A stretch of 64,000 nt of DNA, from contig LR990053.1 of the NCBI GenBank assembly GCA_905147135.1, forward strand, positions 18,426,501-18,490,500, read 5' to 3'. The position numbers and the translations under genes were made by a program. This DNA is from Blastobasis lacticolella. Lineage: Eukaryota; Arthropoda; Insecta; Lepidoptera; Blastobasidae. Positions within the stretch are counted from its first letter, which is position 1. Each line of letters opens with the position of its first letter. The notes beneath the pieces were generated by a model that worked only from the letters and a program-made list of their open reading frames with translations, had not been told where the DNA came from and ran no database searches. This document shows positions 55,932 to 64,000 of the stretch, piece after piece.

Positions 55932-56620
55932 AATTTATTTCAGTATAGGTTTTAAGACTTTCGTGGTTATTCACTACACTTTCACTACACATGAGAGGGT
56001 TAACTGATAAAATTGGTAGATTCTTAGGGAAATATTCTATAAAAACTGTTTTTACCCCCTTTAGCAAAATAAGAAAGCTGCTTCGTTCGCCTAAGGACTG
56101 CCTACCTCTTCAAACTGGCGTCTATAAAGTGAACTGCAGTTGTGGCAGCTCATACATCGGTCAAACAAAACGGACAATTGTCGACCGCATGAAGGAGCAT
56201 ATAAGAGCTGTAAGGAACAACGACGCACAGAAGTCGGCCATAGCACAACACCTGACTCAAAGCGAAACGAATCATTGGATCGAGTTACATAACCCCCAAG
56301 TACTGTCGACGGAACGTCACTATATACCACGCCTAGTGCGGGAGGCAATAGAAATAACTAAATACAAAACTTTTAATCGTGAAGATGTGTGTCGCGGGAA
56401 TCAAGCGAGTAACAATGGTAGTGGTTCGAGAGTTCAAAGTGAGGGTAATCGTCGAATCCGAAAGAGGGTGGACCGATATGTCTGTCCTTAGGAGCGACTT
56501 CACACAGCGGCACCAGTCAACTCGTGACCATGACGCATGCAGCTGCGTCGAAATATCGAGGTAAAAACAATACTAACCGTGGTAACAAACCCGATAACAT
56601 GTGTAGTGATAATTTATTTG
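55932..56620 (+). mobile_element. Penelope-like element, 5'-truncated, with TSD
   Basis: AATTTATTT at 55932-55940 (then CAG) and 56611-56619 (then GAG) flank the insert and fit a 9-12 base target-site duplication. The element starts at TATAGGTTTTAAGACTTTCG, carries TTCACTACACTTTCACTACA, then the GIY-YIG coding part and the 3' UTR with CGCATGCAGCTGCGTCGAAA, ending ACATGTGTAGTGA. TTCACTACACAT and the final ATGTGTAGTGA are inverted copies. The 23.3-kb copy shares both ends. Confidence 0.85.
55991..56491 (+). CDS. Penelope-like GIY-YIG endonuclease domain (fragment)
   Basis: 166 codons from ATG. Residues ~1-40 (TDKIGRFLGKYSIKTVF, then PLQTGVYKVNC) match the linker after the Penelope RT domain. 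Residues ~40-110 are a GIY-YIG nuclease domain: GVY for GIY at about residue 43, SYIGQTKRTI with the YIG at about 54-56, an Arg a few residues on, and the helix RMKEHIRAVRNND. Near AIEITKYKTFNRED the domain ends. In Penelope-like retroelements this nuclease nicks the target for reverse transcription. The RT domain, normally upstream, is absent, so the product cannot work alone. The start ATG sits just inside the terminal CACTACAC sequence and is probably accidental. The last ~35 residues read into UTR-like sequence shared with the 23.3-kb copy. Confidence 0.85.
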   Translation: MRGLTDKIGRFLGKYSIKTVFTPFSKIRKLLRSPKDCLPLQTGVYKVNCSCGSSYIGQTKRTIVDRMKEHIRAVRNNDAQKSAIAQHLTQSETNHWIELHNPQVLSTERHYIPRLVREAIEITKYKTFNREDVCRGNQASNNGSGSRVQSEGNRRIRKRVDRYVCP

Positions 56621-57046
56621 AGGTTTACTACAAGAATTTCACATCGGAATTTTGTAAAGAACTTACCTATTGCGTTGTTTATAATGATTGCCAAAAATCA
56701 AAAATTCAAAGATAAAGATTCTAACATAACTAACATCAAGATAATAATCATCATCATTACTGCAGGTCGACTACTGATTGTTAGATGTCCACTGTCCACA
56801 CCAATTGATTTTGTGCCTTTTGCATCCATCGGATACTGTCAATCTCGCAGGTGGCCGTCCTGTGCACATACCTATTGCAGTTACGTGGTCGCCACAATTA
56901 TTTATTAAAGGAAGCGTTTGTTTTCAATAACTAGGCTAGACATAATATTAATCATATTATTAAAAATAAATAAAAACAAATATGAATTTATTGACACGAA
57001 TTATAGCATTCAATGGAGTCAAATATCGCCCTGAAATCTGTTTTCG
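56621..57046. other. RTE-type tail scrap and unassigned DNA
   Basis: AATAATCATCATCATTACTG, then GATGTCCACTGTCCACACC and CATCGGATACTGTCAATCTC (56743-56860), looks like a reversed RTE-type end (CATCATCAT...TCCACTG..GGAC). The rest is AT-rich. Confidence 0.5.
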
Positions 57047-57467
57047 ATCAATCAATCAAATCAAATCATTTATTCAATGTTGGTATCTAAAATACACTTA
57101 TTGACGTCATTATAAAGTATAACAAAAGTATCATTACTACTATAACCATACCAAACAATTCATAACACAATTAATAAATCATAAATTTAAGTAAAATGTC
57201 ATAAAAGTCAAGTATAAATACAGATTTATCATAACAACAATGCCAATAAATAAATAATTTAATTATACATATATAAGTCACTAATTCAAATAAAATGTCA
57301 ATAACACATACAATATAAAAAAAATTCAAACATTGTTAACATGAACATTGTATAACCAGTACCTACATCTATCTACACAGTAAGTATTTAGTCAAAAATA
57401 TTTACATATTTTTTATTGAAGCGTCTATTACTGAAGATTTAGTTATTATAGTTTTCTCCGTTGACAA

Positions 57468-57890
57468 CTAGTTTAAACTATAATTACTCAATTCTATATT
57501 TGAAATGTCACCTATCTTATTAGTAATTATAAATTCCATATAATAGGCTAACGATTTCGTTAAACGTAGTCTCGAATTTTTCGACAGATATGTACCCTGA
57601 GATATCTTAAACCTATTAATAAATTTATTTATGTCAAACAATGTAATTGCTTCATGATAGTGATATACTAAATTATATAAATACTTGTTTATATTATGTA
57701 TACATTTATTTTGTTGTGGTGAAATGTCACTACAGTACGGGAAAGTACAAAAAATAAATTTACATTTATACTTATGGCTAATATTACGTAAAAAATGAAT
57801 GCATCTGTTCAGGGAAATTTTGCTCACATCGTAATAATTAGCAATCATTATTACAATCGAAGTGTTTTGATCATAATAAAATGTGATTAA
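57468..57890 (-). pseudogene. SGNH-like domain, C-terminal half after frameshift
   Basis: Frame open from about 57890 to the stop at 57468, beginning DQNTSIVIMIANYYDVSKIS. It directly continues the upstream protein in another frame. It contains FIFCTFPYCSD, a long helical stretch, ITLFDINKFINRF and GTYLSKNSRLRLTKSL. The order fits the second half of an SGNH/GDSL-hydrolase-like fold: a hydrophobic strand, a strand with an FPY turn, then the position of the DxxH block, here GTYLS. The expected His is Tyr, so esterase activity is unlikely. Such domains are known in ORF1 proteins of CR1-type LINEs. Assignment by pattern only. Confidence 0.5.
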
Positions 57891-58902
57891 TTATATCAGC
57901 AAATGTCTTATTTGGATAACAATAATTTGTAACTTTCTGATCAAGATTTTTACTCAAGAGGGCTCTAAGGCCCTTACCAATCTGGTCACTAAATACAATT
58001 ATCTTTTTATCAGCTACTATGGGCTTGCTTTTTAATGCACATTGGCTTGACTCAATAGAGGACTTAGGACGCAGGTCTTCCCTTACTTCGCATGGCCTCT
58101 TGCCTCTCCGTTTTTGAATTTTCTCTAAATTGAAGGGAGGCTGAACACAGACGTTAGCAGTTTGCTCTACACGACTCTCAGATGTCTTTGGCAATACAGG
58201 CGGAGATAAGCTCATGTCATCGTCTTGGAATACAATAGTTTTTTCGATGGTGTCTGAGGCAGCTTCGTATTGAGAATTACAATTACAACTACAACACGCT
58301 AATAATGAGTTGAACCTCTCCTCGTTTAGTCTAAGATCATTTATTAGTTGACTCATTGAATCCGAATACTCATTTATTAATTTCTGTGAGTTTTCATACT
58401 GTGACATGGTGGTTTTTAGTTCAATCTCCAAATTAAACATCTGTGATTTCAAATTGCATATATCTTGTTTGTAGGTCTTTTCATTTTTGCATGTGGTGTC
58501 TTTTAATATTAAATCTGAGTACAGTGATTGTGTATTGACCCTTTGCGTGTTTAGCTTTTCGTCTTTGTACTGGTCAAGCGTTCTATGCGCCATTACGAGC
58601 TCATATTCGAGCTCTGATATTCGATCTAATGCGGACTCGTGCTCCAGGCTGCACTGCTGAAATGAGTCAACTATAAGCTGAAGTTGATCCCGCTGTGCTC
58701 GTATGTCTTCTAGCTGTATATCAAGTTCTACAAGCTGGTCTTTTAATTCTTTATTTCTAGAAATTACCACGCAAATTTCGTCTTCACTTTCTTGCCTTTC
58801 TTGCAGTAAATGTTGTACTTTTTCTCTTGATAGTTTTAGCTCTGTGAGCGCATCTTTTAATTGATCTTCCAATTTCATATTGTACATTCTACGAGTAGTC
58901 AT
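57871..58902 (-). CDS. Coiled-coil protein with start of SGNH-like domain
   Basis: 343 codons from an ATG at 58902. Further Met at 6 and 9 would be alternative starts. Residues ~9-200 are heptad-rich coiled coil (EDQLKDALTELKLSREKVQH, then ELKDQLVELDIQLEDIRAQ). A CCSCNCNS cluster follows near 203. A basic linker comes next (KIQKRRGKRPCEVREDLRPK). Residues ~297-343 begin a hydrolase-like fold: KKIIVFSDQIGKGLRALL, in which SDQ replaces the GDS of active SGNH enzymes. The frame then stops at LL and continues in another frame (57890-57468), so one indel near 57890 breaks a ~480-residue protein. Coiled coil plus SGNH-like resembles ORF1 proteins of some non-LTR elements, which bind RNA and self-associate. 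A host-gene origin is not excluded. Confidence 0.6.
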   Translation of the reverse strand: MTTRRMYNMKLEDQLKDALTELKLSREKVQHLLQERQESEDEICVVISRNKELKDQLVELDIQLEDIRAQRDQLQLIVDSFQQCSLEHESALDRISELEYELVMAHRTLDQYKDEKLNTQRVNTQSLYSDLILKDTTCKNEKTYKQDICNLKSQMFNLEIELKTTMSQYENSQKLINEYSDSMSQLINDLRLNEERFNSLLACCSCNCNSQYEAASDTIEKTIVFQDDDMSLSPPVLPKTSESRVEQTANVCVQPPFNLEKIQKRRGKRPCEVREDLRPKSSIESSQCALKSKPIVADKKIIVFSDQIGKGLRALLSKNLDQKVTNYCYPNKTFADIINHILL

Positions 58903-59065
58903 TTTATAAATTAAATTTTATCATAAGTTCGCCCAATACTAAATAATTTTAATTAATATAATTTTTTTGTTGGTCTGTTTGTTTATTCGATAATGGTAAG
59001 AATATAGTCGCCGAGTAACAGCTAGAGCAATAATATTAATAAAAAAAAACTAAATATAAAAATAA

Positions 59066-59150
59066 TCGTCGTGTATCCGCAGTTTCGAACCCGAGTCTCA
59101 ACGATACAAATCTCAGTGATATGCCAACAGGCCACTGACCACTCGTAATA
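59066..59150 (-). repeat. tRNA-like sequence (possible SINE head)
   Basis: Minus strand: AGTGGTCAGTGGCCTGTTGG (A-box-like TGGTCAGTGGCC), then GAGACTCGGGTTCGAAACTG (B-box GGTTCGAAACT) about 40 bases on. The acceptor stem does not close, so it is not a tRNA gene. It lies ~165 bases upstream of the coiled-coil ORF in the same orientation. Confidence 0.45.
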
Positions 59151-59982
59151 GACTTGTGAATTACGCGTTGGGTTTGTAGTGTCAGTGCTAATATATGATT
59201 TTCCAACAAAACATCGGGATACGAGGGTACTCCTCACAAACAGTTATTCATCTATTCTAGGTTATTCATTAAACTGTGATTAGTTCACTAGTTGTAGTAC
59301 ACCAATTGGCAGCACTGTAGTTATTCTCTTTATTCAATAGTCACGTTACACTGTTAATAAGTTCTTAAGAGTTTTGTCAATAGCTGTAATTCTTCATTAT
59401 TTATCTCACTATTTTTCACTGAAGTTTTTTGATAGATATCTTACGAGATTTTGATCACAAACGATTTCACTAAAGAATTGATGTATTATCAACTAAAATT
59501 CACACAATTCATTTATAATATACTACTATTTATATTTTTAATAACGATTTACAAGGAGGTTATTGTTTACTTAACAGCGCCACCTGGCGGACCGATTCGA
59601 TTCGTTCTTTGATTACTTAAATCGAATAGGATTGGCACAACTCTACTTCGCGCCGATTTTGAGAGGAAGAAATCGCGGGAGGGGGAAGGGAAGACGTATA
59701 GGCTGCACTAGATAGTTCCATTGTAGCTCAGTTCTAGTTCAGCCGATCGCCGCCGAAGGGTAGGCATGTGGTTGACGTATTTCGGTCCACTATTCGACCC
59801 TACTCCGAGAAAAATGTCGTTTCACTTTGTAACGAATGAAGCCAAATTTTTTGAACTAAGGTAGCCTGGAACTCGAATTAGTATGGAAATAATATGGCCA
59901 CCAGTTACCTTAATCACGTGCTGCTATCGCAATAAACATCTAATTCCTGAAGGACTTGGTTCCGTAAGTATACAATAAATTA
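59151..59982. other. No recognised gene
   Basis: AT-rich, with CAGCGCCACCTGGCGGACC near 59575. Nothing further recognised. Confidence 0.4.
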
Positions 59983-60320
59983 ATCATCTTGGCGTCAATA
60001 TCCCGGCTGTGCACTCGCTCGCGAGGGCTCGGGGTTTGGCTTCACTTTGATCCATGATTTGGCAGATCAGGTAATTACTGTTGAGCGACTGACATCTGGC
60101 CTCTGTAACCCTGTTAACAGGAACCAGTCGCCTGAGTGTGCGGGTTTTCTCACGATATTTTCCCTTGCCGTAAGAGTATCGGTTAATGTTTAACTAATGT
60201 ACATAATTCAGAAAAGGTCATTGGTGAATGGCGGAACTGGGATATCTCGATGAGGTAACTCGGTACCTCACGAGTACCTCTCGGTACCTTACGAGTCGGA
60301 CCCATTAGCCCACCGACCTC
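59983..60320 (-). repeat. SINE-B, full length, reversed
   Basis: TAATCATCTTGGCGTCAATA, CTCGCGAGGGCTCGGGGTTT, GATTTGGCAGATCAGG, TAACCCTGTTAACAGG and the head with GAGTCGGACCCATTAGCCCA. A small duplication of CTCGGTACCT lies in the B-box region. The 3' end (ATCATCTTGGCGTC) resembles RTE-type tails. Confidence 0.85.
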
Positions 60321-60756
60321 TATAAGTAACACCATATAAGTATAATTCTCTAACTATAGATAACAATATATGTAACAACATGTCCCTATGTAGAACTAAG
60401 TCACTGGCGTCTAAACGACTCAGTTGATACGTTCTAAAAAGAAAATCTAGTTCGCCGAATAAGTTAAAAAGCGGGAAAAGTTCGCCGCGGATTTCGTCAT
60501 GTAGAATCCGCAAACATCCACTGGAATGCGGCCGCAGCGTCCCGCTGAAGATAAATAACCGAATTCCTTGGGCGGATAGATTTATGCTGACTCTTCCACT
60601 CGCTACCGAAAACAAAAGCGCCACGAACAAAACCGCTAATGAAATCTTAATTCGTAATAGATTACAGCTATGAAGACCACAGTCCGAAACAATGGAGACA
60701 AAAGATACACATCTCGTGAGACGGAGCGAAACGGAATGAAAATTCGAATAATTCAT
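60289..60756 (-). CDS. Hypothetical protein, 155 codons, possible signal peptide
   Basis: ATG at 60756. This is the longest frame in the window not explained by a transposable element. Residues ~36-54, KISLAVLFVALLFSVASG, form a hydrophobic core with a plausible signal-peptidase site after ASG. They sit too far from the first Met for a simple signal peptide, so a membrane anchor or an upstream exon are alternatives. The remainder (GTLRPHSSGCLRILHDEIRG, then ELFPLFNLFGELDFLFRTYQ) has no domain I know. The last ~10 residues (RGRWANGSDS) come from the head of SINE-B, so the natural end, if a gene existed, has been replaced. No splice pattern or homologue can be shown. Confidence 0.25.
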   Translation of the reverse strand: MNYSNFHSVSLRLTRCVSFVSIVSDCGLHSCNLLRIKISLAVLFVALLFSVASGRVSINLSAQGIRLFIFSGTLRPHSSGCLRILHDEIRGELFPLFNLFGELDFLFRTYQLSRLDASDLVLHRDMLLHILLSIVRELYLYGVTYRGRWANGSDS

Positions 60757-61235
60757 TGCGTTATTCCATTATTAAATTGTTCGTGAAGCCGAGATAACCT
60801 CGGTTTAACTTGGTCGGAGTTTTGTCAAGTTTGTGGTAACGAGGTAAGGGTACCTGCCGCCGTCACTCGGCGCGCTAAGCGCTGTTTTTGTACACCAAAG
60901 TTCGTTGCCGACCGCTCCGTGGCACTCGACTACCAACTATCGGATATGTAGGTATATCTAGTGCAGGAGGGTAATCGATTAATAATAGACCTGATACGGT
61001 TTATTTTGGGCTCGAGTACCTTTGTAGAGATTCCTGGACGCTCCGCATTATTATCAATATTGTATGTACTTTAATATAAAGTAAATTCAGCTGATAATGA
61101 ACGATAAAACTGATTTCAATTAAAACAAAAGATTTGTTGGACATTTCGACTCCCTTCATTTAAAGATTTATGTGTATTTGGATGTTCTTTTATTTCTTGA
61201 ATTTATTTAATTGGTTTACCAGATAGAACACTACA
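60757..61235. other. No recognised feature
   Basis: Mid-GC then AT-rich DNA. No frames or repeats recognised. Confidence 0.4.
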
Positions 61236-61460
61236 TTTATTTATTTATTTATTTGCATGCTACATGGTAATACAATGATAGTAAAACTTAAGACGAACAA
61301 GCATGTAGCACCCCGTAGGGGCACCGCTAAATTTTGAGAGGGCTTACTTATAGATAACAGGTAATGGTGTTAGTTGTTTAGTTTATATTTCTGGAATTAC
61401 ATTTTATTCTCAGTTAGTGGTTAGTCTCTTAAGTACAATATTCTAATTATTCCATTTCCA
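61236..61460 (-). repeat. Repeat family E
   Basis: (TTTA)n edge, GCATGCTACATGGTAATACA, AAACTTAAGACGAACAAGCA, CACCCCGTAGGGGCACCG and GGAATTACATTTTATTCTC. Second copy of the unit at 31387-31580. Confidence 0.7.
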
Positions 61461-61551
61461 CAATATCGCAATATTGCAAGACCAGCATTAGAGTCCATCG
61501 AGCAATCTCTCAAGCACACTGAGGAAAATCAACCTTTAATATAATTTAGAA

Positions 61552-61799
61552 TAGAATAGAAAACATTTATTTACACACAATAACACCACAAACACATTAC
61601 AAATGGCTCATTTGTCGTATCTATTTATCAGCAAGGAATTCATTATAATGACATTTTTTACTAGAAATATTTTTAATTGTTTTGTGAACGAAGCTGTTGT
61701 CTCCAATATTTTAATTTCATTTTGAATGATGTTATAAATTTTTATAGGCATTATATTTGCGCTGGAGGAATATATTTTTAACGTAGAGAAAGGTTGTAT
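61552..61799 (-). pseudogene. LINE RT C-terminal end with tail
   Basis: Minus strand from 61799 to the stop at 61609: FIQPFSTLKIYSSSANIMPI, then KIYNIIQNEIKILETTASFT and KQLKIFLVKN. This matches a CR1/Jockey-like RT ending (P.K.YN.IP..IK.L.....F...LK.FL...). A UTR with GTGTGTAAATAAATG follows, ending in TTCTATTCTATTCT (plus strand AGAATAGAATAGAA). It abuts the 3' end of the RTE element at ~61803. 5'-truncated. Confidence 0.65.
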
Positions 61800-61829
61800 G
61801 AATTCGTTTTGGTTACTTCTTCTTCTGCT

Positions 61830-62896
61830 TCAACATTTCGCCGTCCAGCTCTGGACATATGTCTCCCCCAGTCTCCTCCATCCCGATCGACATGAAGTCT
61901 CTCTCATCCACATTTTCCCGGCCACCTTGGTGATGTCGTCGGACCATCTTGCCTTTGGTCTACCAGGGTTCCTTGTATTCGTTCTTGGCCGCCATAAAGT
62001 TAATTTCTGACTCCAGCGTCCATCCGAGCACCTCATGATATGACCAGCCCACTGCCACTTCAATCTGGCAACCCTATTCCCCACATCTGTAACACCGGCC
62101 CGCCTACGTATCTCGATGTTCCTGATACGATCCCTTAGGGATATCCGTAGCATAGCTCTCTCCATTGCTCTCTGCGCAACCTTCAGCCTTCGCATCATGC
62201 CATCTGTGAGTGTCCACGTCTCACAGCCATAGGTCAGCTTCGGTAAAATGCATTGATCGAACGCACGTGTTTTTAGATGCTGCGGCATGTTCGATTTAAA
62301 AATTGCCGCCATTTGCCCGAAACTGGCCCATCCCAAGCTAATTCTGCGCCTAACATCGTCACTATTGTCGCTGTCCATATTTATTACTTGCCCTAGGTAC
62401 AGATACCCAGTGACCACATCCAAAGGAATTCCTTCGATTTGAACATGAGGTGATATTGTCCTATTAGTCATTACCTTTGTTTTTGATAGGTTCATGTTCA
62501 AACCGACCCTCCGACATGCTTTATTCAGCGACGATAGCATGGCCTGTAATGTGTCGCGGTCCTCAGCGAAGATGACAATGTCGTCTGCGAAACGGAGATG
62601 TGTAAGGTGTTCACCATCAACCCGAATACCGAGCTCGTCCCAATCCAAAGTCTTAAATGTATTCTCTAGTAAGTTAGTGAATAATTTGGGTGAAATGGTG
62701 TCACCCTGTCTTATTCCTCTTTCCAACTTAATAGGTCCCGTTCCTCCTGCTACATCTACTGTAATGGTAGCCTGTTCATAGATGTTCTTCATGAGATCGA
62801 TATAACGACAGTCAATGTGGCACCGAACCAGAGACTGCAGCAGCGCCCAAGTTTCAACCGTATCAAAAGCTTTCTCAAAGTCTATGAAGGCAATAC
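61830..62896 (-). pseudogene. RTE reverse transcriptase, C-terminal two-thirds
   Basis: The frame begins after the frameshift with IAFIDFEKAFDTVETW (RT motif A, catalytic Asp in FIDFEKAFD). It continues with GIRQGDTISPKLFTNLLE (motif B) and HLRFADDIVIFAED (motif C, FADD box with both catalytic Asp). GLNMNLSKTKVM follows (motif D/E region), then the RTE-type tail PKLTYGCETWTLT, RLKWQWAGHIMR and PGRPKARWSDDI. It stops at 61830-61832. The first ATG (62792) is internal and not the real start. All catalytic RT residues are present. Only the frameshift prevents a continuous protein. Confidence 0.9.
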
Positions 62897-64000
62897 TTCC
62901 TTTCTACATTCCTTTGCCTTCTGTACCATTTGTCTAACCGTATGTATATGGTCTAGCGTACTAAATCCACTGCGGAATCCAGCCTGCTCAACAGGCTGAT
63001 ATGCATCGAGGCGGTTCTTTATTCTGTTTGTAATGACCTTCATAAACAATTTGTAGGTATGCCTTAGGAGAGATATTGGTCTGTAGTTACGAATATCGGT
63101 TTTTGGACCTTTCTTGTAGAGGATTCGAACCATTGCGTTTTTCCATGCCTGTGGCGATATTCCATTAAATAGACATTGGTTAAAAAGTGATTGTAACTGA
63201 CTAACGCACTCTCGCCCTGCAGATTTGAGTAGTTCGATAGGTATATTGTCATCCCCTGGTGCCTTTTTATCTCTCATACACTTCATCGCCGCCTTGATTT
63301 CATAGACGCTTATTTCCGGCAGGTCCTCAGTAAATCGTCTCGTAAGTTTCGCACGTCTATCATTGGGTAAAGTTGATTCTTGAGATTTTGACGAGTATAG
63401 GTCACCGTAGAATTTCTCTACAACTCTTTGTATGCCCTCTTTGTCAGTGACCATATGACCACTATCATCTTTCAGTTGGTTAATCTCAAGTCGACCCTCA
63501 GATAATTTTGATTTACAAAATGCCATACCCCTATTATTTTCAATAGCCTTTTCGACAAATCTTTTGTTGAAGTTATAGACGTCTCTTCTGATACTATTTC
63601 GAGTATTTTTGGCATGCCGTTTAAATTCACAATCACCCATACCAACTCTTCCGGCCAATTCCCGCCTTTTTATTATTTGGTCCCTAGTTGAACTCGAAAT
63701 TTTAGACGGCTGCCGTTGCGGTTTTCCGAACACCTGCCTTGCTGCCTTTATTATTGCATCTCCAATACCATGCAACATATCGTCGACATTTTGATCCAAA
63801 GGTTCTAGTTGCTCCTTAAGTAATTTGGTAACCTTGTTTTGGTACTCATCCTCACATACCATCAAAGCAACGGGATCATATCTTATGGAGGCACGTACTT
63901 TTGTTAGTTTGACTCTCTCTAATTTAATTGGAAGGACAACTCTTGCTCTTACTAGCCGATGATCGCTACTAGTATTAAAGTGATTCAATACGGTGACATC
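62882..64000 (-). pseudogene. Endonuclease end and RT N-terminal part of RTE LINE
   Basis: Enters at the window edge already inside the coding region. SSDHRLVRARVVL holds the SDH motif that closes the APE-type endonuclease domain. A ~200-residue linker follows. The RT start has MKCMRDKKAPGDDNIPIELL, AWKNAMVRILYKKG, DIRNYRPISLLRHTYKLFMK and AGFRSGFSTLDHIHTVRQM. It reaches a stop at about 62882 after KECRKEVLPS. One lost base near 62897 shifts the frame, because the expected continuation IAFIDFEKAFD lies in the next frame. The upstream endonuclease core is outside the window. Confidence 0.9.

Larger units (their letters stand above)
57047..58960 (-). mobile_element. ORF1-only retroelement-like unit
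   Basis: On the minus strand: a short AT-rich leader, one protein frame of ~480 codons (broken once), then ~420 bases of AT-rich UTR. The UTR is rich in AATGTCAATAA-like words on the plus strand and ends at AATAAATGATTTGATTTGA. The same word content follows the LINE RT end at 9340-9808. No RT or endonuclease lies on either side, so the unit looks like a LINE reduced to its ORF1, or a host gene family with a retroelement-like end. No target duplication was found by eye. Confidence 0.5.
61803..64000 (-). mobile_element. RTE-type LINE, continues past window end
   Basis: A ~2.2-kb minus-strand element covering the end of the endonuclease domain, the whole RT and the C-terminal segment. It ends shortly after the stop at 61830 with AGCAGAAGAAGAAG. 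The 5' part lies beyond 64000. One frameshift near 62897 divides the coding region; otherwise it is well preserved. It is the most intact autonomous-type element in the window and the likely relative of the many RTE-type tails (19.3, 38.8, 39.5-40.0 and 42.4 kb), though those belong to divergent subfamilies. Confidence 0.9.

Noticed and set aside
57468..58902. Viral origin of the coiled-coil/SGNH-like protein
   Set aside because: No viral hallmark nearby, and the LINE-like 3' UTR fits a retroelement better.

Overview
The window looks like non-coding DNA from a moth or butterfly (Lepidoptera), AT-rich and packed with transposable-element remains. The assignment is inference. It rests on several repeat types I recognise as common in lepidopteran genomes: tRNA-headed SINEs ending in a TTTGGGGCTAGATGGCG block, LINE tails reading CATCAGGTGGCCCGCTTG, CATCATCATCAT-tailed RTE fragments, and the GCTGACCCGGCAAACGTTG repeat. 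I see no bacterial-style gene packing, no convincing host gene with exons, and no free-standing tRNA or rRNA gene. The window is best read as intergenic DNA or a very long intron.

Layout. 0-3 kb: SINE and LINE tails and the end of a LINE reverse transcriptase (RT). 3-9 kb: a hairpin-headed repeat, SINE pieces, a 28-bp duplication and a broken coding-like stretch (6.5-7.05 kb). 9-23 kb: five pieces of non-LTR RT (9.8, 11.8, 14.2, 16.9 and 22.8 kb), one interrupted by a small hairpin element, half of a foldback element (15.5 kb) and an RTE tail with its target-site duplication (19.3 kb). 23-36 kb: a Penelope-like insertion with target-site duplication (23.3 kb), scattered SINEs, hairpins, a G-quadruplex motif and a SINE interrupted by a LINE tail (33.2 kb). 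36-48 kb: repeat tails, an RTE pair placed tail to tail (39.5-40.0 kb), a compact palindromic MITE (44.0 kb), an AT-rich desert and two tandem repeats. 48.4-49.2 kb: a large foldback element split by a younger insertion. 49-56 kb: SINEs and another TIR element. 55.9-59 kb: a Penelope-like element coding for a GIY-YIG domain, then a retroelement-like unit coding only for a coiled-coil/SGNH-like protein. 60-64 kb: a 155-codon ORF of unknown nature and, running off the window end, an RTE-type LINE with endonuclease end and RT, broken by one frameshift.

How the parts relate. Autonomous-type elements (RTE, CR1/Jockey-like, Penelope-like) sit beside short elements that appear to depend on them. SINE-B shares its 3' tail with the RTE tails. 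A ~345-bp short element shares its 3' tail with LINE copies that still encode RT. The coiled-coil/SGNH unit has a LINE-style 3' end but no RT. Foldback and TIR elements form a second, DNA-transposon-like layer. Nested insertions and target-site duplications give a partial order of events.

The best candidates for something undescribed are the foldback family (48.4 and 15.5 kb), the 44.0-kb palindromic MITE with an inner 30-bp array, and the ORF1-only retroelement at 57-59 kb. Family names come from recognition by eye. No database search was possible.
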